Positions 9,055 to 18,863 of a stretch of 52,599 bases of DNA are shown piece after piece. Where the stretch lies: NCBI GenBank assembly GCA_021405325.1, contig QWII01000096.1:5001-57599 (forward strand). The letters run 5' to 3'. Each line of letters starts with the position of its first letter. Positions within the stretch are counted from its first letter, which is position 1. Source of the stretch: Caldilinea sp. CFX5 (GTDB lineage Bacteria > Chloroflexota > Anaerolineae > Caldilineales > Caldilineaceae). The notes below the pieces were generated by a model. It was given only the letters and a program-made list of their open reading frames with translations, searched no databases and had not been told where the DNA came from. A program made the position numbers and the translations under genes.

Positions 9055-9087
9055 GCTGGTGGACCAGCCCCATGCTGATCCACCAGC
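9055..9087 (+). promoter_or_regulatory. 5' leader hairpin of the E1 gene
   Basis: GCTGGTGGA (9055-9063) pairs with TCCACCAGC (9079-9087) just upstream of the E1 ribosome binding site. It may modulate translation or mark a transcription attenuator. No T-run follows, so it is not an intrinsic terminator. The 8857-9108 region is the divergent promoter region for the hydratase and E1 genes; I could not place convincing -35/-10 boxes. Confidence 0.4.
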
Positions 9088-9108
9088 AGGTTATTGAGGG
9101 AGGCAACG

Positions 9109-11613
9109 ATGCTCTCTACCGCTCAAGTCTCATTCTACCAGACCGGCTGCACAGCCGATTGTGCGCAGCCTGACTATCTTATACGCCAACTACCGGTTGC
9201 CGTAACGGCGCCGTCGGCCTTTGCTGCCAACTGGTTACCGACTCTTACGCCAGCGTTGGAAGATTACCGAACGGCTCTCCTGAGTCGTCAAGTCAGTCGC
9301 CTTGGGCAGCGCGAAGTTCTCAGTGGCCGCGCCAAGTTTGGCGTCTTTGGCGCCGGCAAAGAAATTGCCCAACTGGCGTTGGCACGGGTCTTTCGCCCTG
9401 GTGACTTTCGCGCCGGTTATTACCGCGACCAAACTCTCATGTTTGCGCTCGGCATGACCACGCCGGAAGCCTTTTTTGCCCAACTTTACGCAAATGCAGA
9501 TGTCACTGCCGAACCGTCGAGCGGGGGGCGCTCGATGGTGGCGCACTTTGCCACCCGTCTGCTTGACGCCGATGGGCATTGGCTGCCCCAAACCGACCGT
9601 TACAACTCCTCGGCTGATATTTCTTGTACGGCTGCCCAAATGCCGCGTCTGGTCGGGTTGGCTTATGCCTCGCGCCTCTATCGGGAATTGCCGGAGTTGC
9701 ACGCCTTTACTGACTTTTCGCACCAAGGCGACGAGATCGCCTTTGGCACGATCGGCAACGCCAGTTGCGCGCAAGGCATGTTTTGGGAAGCGCTTAACGC
9801 TATCGCTATTCTGCGCGCACCGGCCGTCATCTCGGTTTGGGATGATGAGTATGGCATCTCCGTCCCCAACCGTCATCAATTGCTCGGCGGTGATTTGACG
9901 GCGCTGCTGGAAGGCTTTCGCCGCCGACCCGACTGTGAGCAGGGTTTCGATCTCTACCGTGTCCCCGGTTGGGATTACCCAACGCTGGTTGATGTTTATG
10001 CTCAGGCCGCCGCCAACGCCCGCCAGTATCACCGCCCTGCGCTCATTCATGTCGTGGCGATGACCCAGCCGCAAGGTCATTCTACCTCCGGTAGCCACGA
10101 ACGGTACAAATCAGCGGAGCGACTGGCCTGGGAAGCCGCCCATGATCCGGTGGTCAAGATGCGAGAATGGCTTCTCACCACAGAACAAGCTACCGAAGCG
10201 GAACTAACGCAACTGGAAAGCGCCGCCCGTCAGGAAGCCGAAGCTGCCCGTGAGCGCGCCTGGCAAGCCGTCTGTACGCTTTTACAAGCGGAGGCGCATG
10301 AACTAGCTGATCTGTTGGCGGATGTAGCCCAAAGCTCGTGTCAGACGGATGCGCTGATCGACTTGAGCCACCCCTTGCGCGATGATGCACACCTGCCCTT
10401 GCGCAAAGAAGTGCTACAGACGGCGCAAAAAGCCTTAGCCCGCCTGCACAAGGAAGCTGAACAGGTGCGTACCCCTTTACGTGAATGGCGGTCCACCCAA
10501 CTCGCCGCCAATCGCACACGCTACGGCGCCTATCTGTATAGCGAAAGTGACGAGTCGCCGCTGAAAGTTCCACTCGTCCCGCCTGTGTATGATGAAGCTG
10601 TTCGCGAAGTGCGCGGTTTTGAAGTGTTGCAAGCCAACTTTGATCTTCTCCTAGACCGGGACCCGCGCATCTGCATCTTTGGCGAGGATGTGGGGAAACT
10701 GGGGGATGTCAATCAGGGCGTAGCCGGTCTGCAAGCAAAGTATGGCCCGTTGCGTGTCGCCGACACCGGCATTCGCGAGGTAACGATCATCGGCCAGGCT
10801 ATTGGCATGGCCATGCGCGGTCTACGCCCCATTGCCGAAATCCAATACCTGGATTACATCCTGTACCCGCTAATGACCCTCTCTGACGATCTTGCTACCC
10901 TCCACTGGCGGACGCATGGCGGGCAAAAAGCGCCGGTGATTGTCCGCACCCGTGGTCATCGCTTAGAGGGGATCTGGCACTCCGGCTCGCCGATGGGCGG
11001 TCTGCTCCATCTGTTGCGGGGCATGCACCTGCTCGTGCCGCGCAACATGACTCAAGCGGCCGGTTTTTATAACACCCTGTTGCGGGGCGACGATCCGGCG
11101 CTGGTCATTGAGGTGCTGAACGGCTATCGCCTGCGCGAACGACTACCGGCCAATCTGGGTGACTTTACCGTCCCGCTCGGTGTACCCGAAATCTTGCGTA
11201 CCGGCGAGGATGTCACCCTTGTCACCTATGGCGCCTGCTGTCGTATTGCCCTGGAAGCGGCTGCGCAATTAGCCGACCTCGCCATTGATGTAGAAGTGAT
11301 CGATGTACAATCGCTGCTGCCTTTTGATCTAACCCACACCATTGTCGAATCGCTCAAGAAGACCAGCCGGCTGGTCTTCTTGGACGAAGATGTCCCCGGC
11401 GGCGCCGCGGCTTACATGATGCAGCAAGTGTTGGAGGTGCAGGACGGCTACCACTGGCTCGACTCGCCGCCACGCACCATCACTGCCCAGCCCCATCGCC
11501 CCGCCTATGGCACCGATGGCGACTACTTTTCCAAACCGAATGTCGAAGATGTGGTTCTGGTTGTCTATGACCTGCTGCATGAAAGCGACCCTGCCCGCTA
11601 CCCTACCCTATGA
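9109..11613 (+). CDS. 2-oxoacid dehydrogenase E1, fused alpha and beta subunits
   Basis: An 834-residue fusion. The N-terminal half is an E1-alpha-like thiamine diphosphate domain: [19 protein letters not shown] in place of the usual GDG motif, then [11 protein letters not shown] charged helical linker (about 350-470) follows. The C-terminal half is E1-beta ([11 protein letters not shown], then [11 protein letters not shown], then [10 protein letters not shown], then D-E-D-V-P-G-G-A). It decarboxylates a 2-oxoacid and passes the acyl group to a lipoyl E2. With the acyl-CoA dehydrogenase and methylcrotonyl-type carboxylase downstream, the likely substrate is a branched-chain 2-oxoacid. GAGGGAGG precedes ATG 9109. 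No E2 or E3 is adjacent; the E2 at 50311 belongs to a separate cluster. Confidence 0.88.
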   Translation: MLSTAQVSFYQTGCTADCAQPDYLIRQLPVAVTAPSAFAANWLPTLTPALEDYRTALLSRQVSRLGQREVLSGRAKFGVFGAGKEIAQLALARVFRPGDFRAGYYRDQTLMFALGMTTPEAFFAQLYANADVTAEPSSGGRSMVAHFATRLLDADGHWLPQTDRYNSSADISCTAAQMPRLVGLAYASRLYRELPELHAFTDFSHQGDEIAFGTIGNASCAQGMFWEALNAIAILRAPAVISVWDDEYGISVPNRHQLLGGDLTALLEGFRRRPDCEQGFDLYRVPGWDYPTLVDVYAQAAANARQYHRPALIHVVAMTQPQGHSTSGSHERYKSAERLAWEAAHDPVVKMREWLLTTEQATEAELTQLESAARQEAEAARERAWQAVCTLLQAEAHELADLLADVAQSSCQTDALIDLSHPLRDDAHLPLRKEVLQTAQKALARLHKEAEQVRTPLREWRSTQLAANRTRYGAYLYSESDESPLKVPLVPPVYDEAVREVRGFEVLQANFDLLLDRDPRICIFGEDVGKLGDVNQGVAGLQAKYGPLRVADTGIREVTIIGQAIGMAMRGLRPIAEIQYLDYILYPLMTLSDDLATLHWRTHGGQKAPVIVRTRGHRLEGIWHSGSPMGGLLHLLRGMHLLVPRNMTQAAGFYNTLLRGDDPALVIEVLNGYRLRERLPANLGDFTVPLGVPEILRTGEDVTLVTYGACCRIALEAAAQLADLAIDVEVIDVQSLLPFDLTHTIVESLKKTSRLVFLDEDVPGGAAAYMMQQVLEVQDGYHWLDSPPRTITAQPHRPAYGTDGDYFSKPNVEDVVLVVYDLLHESDPARYPTL

Positions 11614-11770
11614 GCCAGAAAAAAGCAGGCGTCAAGCGACTAAAATTTATGTAATGGATACAGAAAAAGCCCAGGCAACACCCAAAAAAAGCGTTCATTC
11701 CGCCCTCAGCGAACATAGCCGAACGCTCTTCTGCTCTTTCTGTCTTCTCGTCTTTCCCAAGGGGGTGACT

Positions 11771-12919
11771 ATGGAATTTGCCTTGAGCCAAGAACAGCAC
11801 ATGTTTCGGGAGATGGTGCATGACTTTGCCGCCAGAGAGGTTGCCCCGCTGGCGAAGCACACTGATGAAAGCAGTGAATTTAACTGGACCGCTGTACGCA
11901 AGATGGGGGCGCTGGGGCTATTAGGGATGCAAGTGCCGGAAGAATATGGCGGCGCCGGGATGGATACTATTAGCGCCGCCATCGCCATCGAAGAGTTAGG
12001 CTGGGCCTGCGGCTCGACTGCGCTGGCGATCTCGGCCCATAACAACCTGGGCATCGGCCCCTTGCTTGACTACGGAACGGAAGCCCAGAAGGAGCGGTGG
12101 GTAACCCATCTCGCCACCGGTCGGGGGAAACTAGGCTGTCTCTGTCTGACTGAACCTGGCGCCGGCTCGGATCTCAAGGGCGGTGTACGCACCAACGCCG
12201 TCAAAGAAGGGGACAGGTGGATCATTGACGGCGCCAAAATGTGGGCGACTAACGCTTCCATTGCCGACACGATGATCGTCCTCTGTCGCACCGACCTGGC
12301 CGGCGGCAGCCACAGCTTGAGTCAAATCCTGGCGCCGACCGATACGCCCGGCATTACCATCGGTCCGCCGGAGAAGAAGATGGGGTTGAACGGCTCGCCG
12401 ACCCACGCCGTCACCTTTACCGAGGTCTCTGTGCCCATGGAAAATCTCATCGGTGAAGAAGGGCAAGGATTACAACAGACCCTCGCCACCTTGACCAAAG
12501 GGCGCATCAGCATCGGTGCGCTGGCCGTGGGCCTGGCCCAAGCCGCCTACGAACGGGCCTTGCACTATGCCAAAGAACGCGAAACCTTCGGCAAACCGAT
12601 CGGTCAGCATCAGGCGATCCAATTTATGCTCGCCGACGCCGCCACCGAGATACAAGCGGCGCGACTTATGATATACTGGGCGGCATGGCTGCGCGATCAG
12701 GGTAAGCCCTATGCCAAAGAGGCCGGTATGGCTAAACTGATGGCAACGGAGATGAGCGAACGGGTCTGTCGCAACGCCATCCAGGTTCACGGCGGCTACG
12801 GCTACAGTCGCGAATTTGAGGTCGAGCGGATGTATCGCGATACCCGGCTCATGTCCATCGGCGAAGGTACGAGCGAAATTTTACGCATGGTGATTGCGCG
12901 TCATTTGTTGGAAATGTAA
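11771..12919 (+). CDS. Acyl-CoA dehydrogenase (short/branched-chain type)
   Basis: A 382-residue FAD flavoprotein with the family's three-domain order. The N-terminal helical domain begins M-E-F-A-L-S-Q-E-Q. The beta domain carries C-L-T-E-P-G-A-G-S-D and the substrate loop. The C-terminal helices include G-G-Y-G-Y-S-R-E-F-E-V-E-R-M-Y-R-D. The last motif reads I-G-E-G-T-S-E-I, which keeps the Glu used as catalytic base by short- and medium-chain enzymes; isovaleryl-CoA dehydrogenases instead have Ala there and use another Glu. Despite the leucine-pathway neighbours, it therefore looks like a butyryl/2-methylbutyryl-type enzyme. AAGGGGG precedes ATG 11771. The HicAB pair begins 11 bases downstream on the other strand. 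Confidence 0.9.
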   Translation: MEFALSQEQHMFREMVHDFAAREVAPLAKHTDESSEFNWTAVRKMGALGLLGMQVPEEYGGAGMDTISAAIAIEELGWACGSTALAISAHNNLGIGPLLDYGTEAQKERWVTHLATGRGKLGCLCLTEPGAGSDLKGGVRTNAVKEGDRWIIDGAKMWATNASIADTMIVLCRTDLAGGSHSLSQILAPTDTPGITIGPPEKKMGLNGSPTHAVTFTEVSVPMENLIGEEGQGLQQTLATLTKGRISIGALAVGLAQAAYERALHYAKERETFGKPIGQHQAIQFMLADAATEIQAARLMIYWAAWLRDQGKPYAKEAGMAKLMATEMSERVCRNAIQVHGGYGYSREFEVERMYRDTRLMSIGEGTSEILRMVIARHLLEM

Positions 12920-12930
12920 TATGTTGTGTG

Positions 12931-13266
12931 TCAGGCGACTGCAACCGCTTTTTGCATTTGCTCTTGCGTCCAAGCATTGAGGCTTTTGCCCTGTGCTTCG
13001 GCCAACGCCGCTGCCTGTGCGTGCAGTTGCGGATCGATGCGCAGTAAAACTTTACCTGAATAGGGCTTTTGCGGTGATCGTCCCAACTTTTCACAGGTAG
13101 TCAGGTAATCGTCTACAGCTTCAATAAAAGCGTTTCGTAGCTCGGCGACCGATTCGCCGTGGAAACCGATAACATCGCGGATGCCGGCAATGTGACCAAT
13201 AAAACAAGCGTCATCATCGCTATACTCAATGCGGGCGACATAACCTTTGTAGGTCATCATATTCAT
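12931..13266 (-). CDS. hicB: HicB-family antitoxin
   Basis: A 111-residue protein with an N-terminal partial RNase-H-like HicB fold (Y-K-G-Y-V-A-R-I-E-Y-S-D-D-D-A-C-F-I-G-H, then F-H-G-E-S-V-A-E-L, then A-V-D-D-Y-L). Its C-terminus is ribbon-helix-helix-like (S-G-K-V-L-L-R-I-D-P-Q-L-H, then S-L-N-A-W), which would bind the operator DNA. Its start overlaps the HicA stop by four bases (13263-13266), so the pair is translationally coupled in the order toxin then antitoxin. It should neutralise HicA and autoregulate the pair. Confidence 0.88.
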   Translation of the reverse strand: MNMMTYKGYVARIEYSDDDACFIGHIAGIRDVIGFHGESVAELRNAFIEAVDDYLTTCEKLGRSPQKPYSGKVLLRIDPQLHAQAAALAEAQGKSLNAWTQEQMQKAVAVA

Positions 13267-13517
13267 GGTTTGATCCCTGCTTGTCTCAAGAACTCGCGTG
13301 CGTCACGTACTTGATAAGGCTTGGCTTCCTTTTGTGGATGCGGTCGATGGAATGTAGCAATCACATCGTTTAGCTCAAAACGAACACGAGAACCACTACC
13401 TTCGATCACCTGGGCACCGACCGCTACAAACAAAGCCTCAATTTGTCGCCAAGCCAAGGTTGTCGGTGTTGGCGTAGCAAAGATGGCCGTTAATGTGCGG
13501 CGGTGAGCAGCTTTCAT
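13263..13517 (-). CDS. hicA: HicA-like mRNA interferase toxin
   Basis: An 84-residue protein with a small dsRBD-like fold: W-R-Q-I-E-A-L-F-V-A-V-G-A-Q-V, then G-S-G-S-R-V-R-F-E-L-N, then A-T-F-H-R-P-H-P, then the C-terminal V-R-D-A-R-E-F-L-R-Q-A-G. The catalytic His typical of HicA is seen in the F-H-R-P-H-P segment. I start it at ATG 13517. It is transcribed against the flanking acyl-CoA dehydrogenase and carboxylase genes, so the pair looks like an insertion into a catabolic operon. Confidence 0.82.
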   Translation of the reverse strand: MKAAHRRTLTAIFATPTPTTLAWRQIEALFVAVGAQVIEGSGSRVRFELNDVIATFHRPHPQKEAKPYQVRDAREFLRQAGIKP

Positions 13518-13600
13518 GTTTGGTATGATAGCAGATAATGATAGCATGAGCAAATAAAAGGTAAATCAAGCCATCTTTGGAGTGTTTGGCAATTCATCCT

Positions 13601-15211
<1,611 letters not shown>

Positions 15212-15216
15212 TTCGC

Positions 15217-16731
15217 ATGTTCTCAAAAATTCTCATTGCCAACCGTGGCGAAATCGCGGTCCGCATCATCCGCGCCTGTCAGGAAATGGGTGTTGCCACC
15301 GTAGCCGTCTACTCTGATGCTGACGCGAACGCCCTGCACACTACGCTGGCCGACGAAGCCGTTCACCTCGGTGCGGCGGCGCCTAGTGCATCGTACCTCC
15401 GGGGCGATCTCATCCTGGCTGCGGCACAACAGCACCATTGCGACGCCATCCATCCCGGCTACGGCTTTCTGGCCGAAAATGCCGCCTTTGCTGATGCCGT
15501 CACCGCCGCCGGTCTCACCTGGATTGGCCCCAGCGGGGCTGTAATTCGCACAATGGGATCAAAGACGGCAGCGCGAGTGGCCATGCAAGCCGCCGGCGCA
15601 CCCGTCATCCCCGGCTATCAGGAGAGCAACGCCGACACCGATTTACTGAGCGCGGCTGAACAACTCGGCTTTCCTGTCCTGGTGAAAGCCAAAGCGGGTG
15701 GCGGCGGCAAAGGGATGCGCATCGTTCAACGGACGACTGACCTCCCCCATGCCATGGCCGCCGCCCGCCGCGAAGCGATGAACGCCTTTGGCGACGATGA
15801 ACTCTACCTGGAAAAGCTGATTACTACTGCCCACCACATTGAGATCCAGGTGCTGGGCGACCACCACGGTAACGTCGTCCATCTCTTTGAACGGGAATGC
15901 TCCGTCCAGCGCCACCACCAGAAGATCATCGAAGAGACCCCATCGCCTCACCTGACCGCTGATCTGCGCCGGCGCATGGGTGAAGTGGCCGTCAATGCCG
16001 CACGCACCGTGGGCTATACCAACGCCGGTACGCTCGAATTTCTGGTTGATGACGTAGGTAACTTCTACTTTCTAGAGATGAACACCCGCCTCCAGGTGGA
16101 ACACCCGATCACCGAACTGGTGACGGGTGTCGATCTGGTCAAGGCGCAGATCCGCATTGCCGCCGGCGAACCCTTGCCCTGGCGTCAGGCTGACCTGAGT
16201 CAACGCGGCCATGCCATCGAATGTCGTCTCTATGCCGAAGACCCGGCCAGCGGCTTTTTGCCCTCCACCGGCATGTTGCACCGCCTGATCGAACCGGTCG
16301 GCCCCAGTGTTCGGGTCGATACCGGCGTGACCAGCGGCGACGCTGTGACCGTCTACTATGACCCGATGATCGCCAAACTTAGCGTGCTGGCCGAAGACCG
16401 ACCCAACGCCATTGCCAAAATGCAATGGGCGCTGCGCCACTTTGTCATCTTGGGCGATCTAACGACCAATCTGCCCTTTCTGCGGGATGTACTGGCCCAC
16501 CCCCGCTTCCAACAAGGGCAGACGACCACCGATTTTATTGAGACGACGCTGATGCCCTGGCAACCGACCCGACCCGATCCCTCGGACACAGCCTTGATCG
16601 CCGCTGCCCTGGCTGATTTCCTTGGGAACGGTGCGACAACCAGTCAGCGATCGCTGAGTGAGCAGCTACCACCAGGGGCAGACCCTTATAGCCCTTGGCG
16701 CACCGGCAACGATTTCCGCCTTGGCGGGTAA
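15217..16731 (+). CDS. mccA: Biotin carboxylase (alpha) subunit of acyl-CoA carboxylase
   Basis: A 504-residue ATP-grasp enzyme: F-S-K-I-L-I-A-N-R-G-E-I-A start, the glycine-rich ATP loop A-G-G-G-G-K-G-M-R near residue 160, F-E-R-E-C-S-V-Q-R-H-H-Q-K, and E-M-N-T-R-L-Q-V-E-H with the catalytic Arg/Glu. It carboxylates biotin on the carrier protein using bicarbonate and ATP. In most MCC alpha subunits a biotin carrier domain follows in the same chain. Here the chain ends after the biotin carboxylase domain, and the carrier is the separate gene at 16852. The 5-base spacing from the beta subunit implies coupling. Confidence 0.9.
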   Translation: MFSKILIANRGEIAVRIIRACQEMGVATVAVYSDADANALHTTLADEAVHLGAAAPSASYLRGDLILAAAQQHHCDAIHPGYGFLAENAAFADAVTAAGLTWIGPSGAVIRTMGSKTAARVAMQAAGAPVIPGYQESNADTDLLSAAEQLGFPVLVKAKAGGGGKGMRIVQRTTDLPHAMAAARREAMNAFGDDELYLEKLITTAHHIEIQVLGDHHGNVVHLFERECSVQRHHQKIIEETPSPHLTADLRRRMGEVAVNAARTVGYTNAGTLEFLVDDVGNFYFLEMNTRLQVEHPITELVTGVDLVKAQIRIAAGEPLPWRQADLSQRGHAIECRLYAEDPASGFLPSTGMLHRLIEPVGPSVRVDTGVTSGDAVTVYYDPMIAKLSVLAEDRPNAIAKMQWALRHFVILGDLTTNLPFLRDVLAHPRFQQGQTTTDFIETTLMPWQPTRPDPSDTALIAAALADFLGNGATTSQRSLSEQLPPGADPYSPWRTGNDFRLGG

Positions 16732-16735
16732 ACTA

Positions 16736-16816
16736 CAGACACGGATTTAGGGGGCGCGGATTCAAGCAACGCCGGTGGTATGCAGTGGCAATCCGCGCCC
16801 CCTAAATCCGTGTCTG
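16736..16816. repeat. 27-bp perfect inverted repeat between biotin carboxylase and carrier genes
   Basis: Arms 16736-16762 and 16790-16816 are perfect complements (27 bp) around a 27-nt loop; the core reads ACGGATTTAGGGGGCGCGG. It starts 5 bases after the carboxylase stop and ends 36 bases before the carrier start. No T-run follows, so it may be a mobile palindromic repeat or an RNA-stabilising hairpin rather than a terminator. Confidence 0.75.
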
Positions 16817-16851
16817 TCCCCACTGAACAGCAAAGAAAGTGAGAGCAGCCG

Positions 16852-17394
16852 ATGCCCCAATTTCACTACCAAGTTGGCAACGAAGTTAAAACCGTGCGGG
16901 TCGAGCGTACAGGAGTGACCTTTGCCGTCACCATTGGCGACCAGCGCTACACGGTCGAGGCGCAAGCGGGAACAGCAGGTCGCTTGCATATGACGATCAA
17001 TGGTAAACGCACGGCTGCGGTCGTCGCCACCGGCGAGCGCCCCGACCCCGCCTGCTATGTCTGGTTGGCTGGCGAAAGTTGGGCGATACCACGCGTGACT
17101 GAACAGCGCCGTCCTCAGAGAATAAGCCAATCCGTCGCCACTGATCGCATCACCGCCCCGATGCCCGGCCAAATTCTCGACTTGTTGGTGGCGCCCGGCG
17201 CAGCCGTTGCCCAAGGGGATCCGCTGGTTGTACTGAGTGCGATGAAGATGGAGACCCGCATTGTCGCTCCACACGCCGGGGTGGTGGCGGCGGTGGGCTG
17301 TACGGTGGGGGAGACGGTGCAGCGGGGTCAATTGTTGGTGCAGTTGACGCCCGCAAACACTATCGGCCAATCGTTAAGTTTACAGCCCGACTAA
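16852..17394 (+). CDS. Biotin carboxyl carrier protein of acyl-CoA carboxylase
   Basis: A 180-residue protein. The C-terminal 80 residues form a biotinyl domain with the motif A-M-K-M-E-T, in which Lys132 is the predicted biotin attachment site, flanked by I-T-A-P-M-P-G-Q-I-L-D and A-P-H-A-G-V-V. The N-terminal 90 residues resemble the linker (BT-like) region found between the biotin carboxylase and carrier domains in fused alpha subunits. The gene therefore looks like the split-off C-terminal part of an MCC/PCC alpha chain. GAGAGC precedes ATG 16852. It should work with the two upstream carboxylase subunits. Confidence 0.88.
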   Translation: MPQFHYQVGNEVKTVRVERTGVTFAVTIGDQRYTVEAQAGTAGRLHMTINGKRTAAVVATGERPDPACYVWLAGESWAIPRVTEQRRPQRISQSVATDRITAPMPGQILDLLVAPGAAVAQGDPLVVLSAMKMETRIVAPHAGVVAAVGCTVGETVQRGQLLVQLTPANTIGQSLSLQPD

Positions 17395-17404
17395 TAACTC
17401 TTCG

Positions 17405-17491
17405 CTCATCTACAGAAAGTGTGAGGTTTCGACCCGCCACACCTGTCAGGTTTTGGAAACCTGACAGGTGTTCACACTTTCCGTAGATGAG
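17405..17491. repeat. Nested palindromic repeat element
   Basis: Outer arms 17405-17424 and 17472-17491 pair over 20 bp with one mismatch. An inner pair, 17439-17453 and 17457-17471, pairs perfectly over 15 bp around TGG (core ACCTGTCAGGTTT). The right half forms the last 15 codons and stop of the minus-strand toxin gene ending at 17446. The structure resembles a short non-autonomous palindromic element. Confidence 0.8.
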
Positions 17492-17766
17492 CCTAACTCT
17501 TCTGGATCTTCGTAATCATAAGGTGGTCGTTTTTGGATCGTTAGAACGGCAACGTCCTGCCAAGCTTCACTGATCGCATAAACAACGCGCCAGTCATCGA
17601 TACGAATACGACGTACCTCCCACTCAATCTGCATCGCGTCAGGCAGCGCAAGCGGTTTGCTTTGCGAAGGACGGGGAGCATTCCTTAGGTCGTCGACCAT
17701 GCGCTTGATTTGTTGCCGAATGTAGCCAGGCAGTTGGTCACGTACATCGTGAACGGCTGGTTTCAT
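17446..17766 (-). CDS. RelE/ParE-family toxin
   Basis: A 106-residue basic protein: P-A-V-H-D-V-R-D-Q-L-P-G-Y-I-R-Q-Q-I-K-R-M-V-D-D-L, then W-E-V-R-R-I-R-I-D-D-W-R-V-V-Y-A-I and V-A-V-L-T-I-Q-K-R-P-P-Y-D-Y. This is the RelE/ParE fold pattern of mRNA interferases or gyrase poisons. It starts 7 bases after the antitoxin stop. The last ~14 residues (S-S-T-E-S-V-N-T-C-Q-V-S-K-T) are encoded by the palindromic element at 17405-17491, so the ancestral C-terminus was probably a little different. Longer starts upstream would overlap the antitoxin gene. Confidence 0.82.
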   Translation of the reverse strand: MKPAVHDVRDQLPGYIRQQIKRMVDDLRNAPRPSQSKPLALPDAMQIEWEVRRIRIDDWRVVYAISEAWQDVAVLTIQKRPPYDYEDPEELGSSTESVNTCQVSKT

Positions 17767-17773
17767 CCAGACT

Positions 17774-18040
17774 TTATACTGGCTTGCTTGCAACTTCAGC
17801 TTCTTCGGTGACATCCCATGCCTCACGAATTTCATCCCAATCGAGCCAACCGGCGTTTTGCGGTCGTCCCCCTACTGTTTGCAGGGTAGTTAGAGATTGT
17901 ACAGCGATTTTTGTGTCGATCACATCTTCCAGCCACTCGATTAGCGTATCCCAAGCCTGAATGTCCATTAACACGGCTGTGCGGTGGCCTTGACCATTGA
18001 CCACAAACTGCGCTGATTGCAGGGCTTCTACAATTGCCAT
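17774..18040 (-). CDS. Antitoxin partner of the RelE-type toxin (Phd/YefM-like)
   Basis: An 88-residue acidic protein starting at ATG 18040, where GGAGGAG lies directly upstream. The N-terminal part (V-E-A-L-Q-S-A-Q-F-V-V-N-G-Q-G-H-R-T-A-V-L-M-D-I-Q-A-W-D-T-L) matches the prevent-host-death/YefM pattern in which a DNA-binding domain is followed by a W-D/E-x-L segment. The acidic C-terminal tail would wrap the toxin. It lies immediately upstream of the toxin gene in the standard antitoxin-first order. Confidence 0.78.
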   Translation of the reverse strand: MAIVEALQSAQFVVNGQGHRTAVLMDIQAWDTLIEWLEDVIDTKIAVQSLTTLQTVGGRPQNAGWLDWDEIREAWDVTEEAEVASKPV

Positions 18041-18234
18041 TTTCTCCTCCATCATCACTACTGTGAGCCTGTTTGTAGCGTAACATTGGTGGTGTATAAA
18101 GTCAATCTGTCGTTTCTGCGTCGCCCTTGACCACGCTTGGTATTTTGTTGATCTTCTGGTATAGTCGCAATAGACGCGACAAGATCAGCGTTCATCTCGA
18201 TTTTCGGAGTTGACTGGATAGCAGGAGTTCTTGC

Positions 18235-18816
18235 ATGGGCAAGAGTGAATTAAAAGCAAAAGAGAAGGCAGCGGAGTATCGCGAGCAAAAGCAGGAGCCT
18301 TCCAAGGAACAGAAGCTAGAAGAGCAGAAGCCGCCGGGGCCGCGCAGTGAGGCGGCATGGAATGACCTGATCAGCCACCGCATTGACGAGGCGATGCGCA
18401 ATGGCGCCTTTGACAATCTGCGCAACAAGGGCAAGCCGTTACTGATTGAGCGTAACCCCTATGTGCCGGAAGGGCAGCAGATGGCCAATGATCTGCTCAA
18501 GAATAACAACCTGGTGCCCCACTGGATCAGCGAACGCAACGCCATGCTCGACGCCATTGCCCGCTTTCGCGCCCAATTCCAAGCCATTAGCCAACGCTTC
18601 CAGACCGAGTGGCAGAGCAGCACCGATATTAAGTTCCGTGCGCAACTCAATCTAAGCTGGCAACGTCAGGTCGAGAGTTGGGGACAGGAGATCAAAGACC
18701 TCAACCGGCGCATCACCACCCTCAACCTGCAACAGCCGGTCGCCCGCTTAGAAATCTTCAAAGTGTTATTGGATGAAGAATTGATGCGCGCAGGGATGAA
18801 GCGGACGTTGGAGTAA
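18235..18816 (+). CDS. DUF1992 family protein (DnaJ-like subfamily C member 28 homology region)
   Basis: A 193-residue protein with a highly charged N-terminal coil (residues 1-35, rich in K/E/Q). The DUF1992 core follows: I-S-H-R-I-D-E-A-M-R-N-G-A-F-D-N-L, then G-K-P-L, N-P-Y-V-P, and M-A-N-D-L-L-K-N-N-N-L-V-P-H-W-I. A helical C-terminal part continues with W-Q-S-S and N-L-Q-Q-P-V-A-R. The core is found in bacteria and in eukaryotic DNAJC28 proteins, but its role is not known. No J-domain is present here. It is monocistronic with a terminator hairpin directly after it. Confidence 0.85.
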   Translation: MGKSELKAKEKAAEYREQKQEPSKEQKLEEQKPPGPRSEAAWNDLISHRIDEAMRNGAFDNLRNKGKPLLIERNPYVPEGQQMANDLLKNNNLVPHWISERNAMLDAIARFRAQFQAISQRFQTEWQSSTDIKFRAQLNLSWQRQVESWGQEIKDLNRRITTLNLQQPVARLEIFKVLLDEELMRAGMKRTLE

Positions 18817-18818
18817 AA

Positions 18819-18857
18819 AGTGGATGGTGGATGGTTTTACACTATCCACCATCCACT
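18819..18857. terminator. Hairpin between convergent DUF1992 and DUF2344 genes
   Basis: Perfect 14-bp arms at 18819-18832 and 18844-18857 (AGTGGATGGTGGAT) surround an 11-nt loop. An A-run precedes it, which reads as a T-run for the minus strand. It lies between the stops of two convergent genes and likely terminates the minus-strand one at least. The arms are built of a TGGATGG near-repeat. Confidence 0.65.
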
Positions 18858-18863
18858 ATTAAC

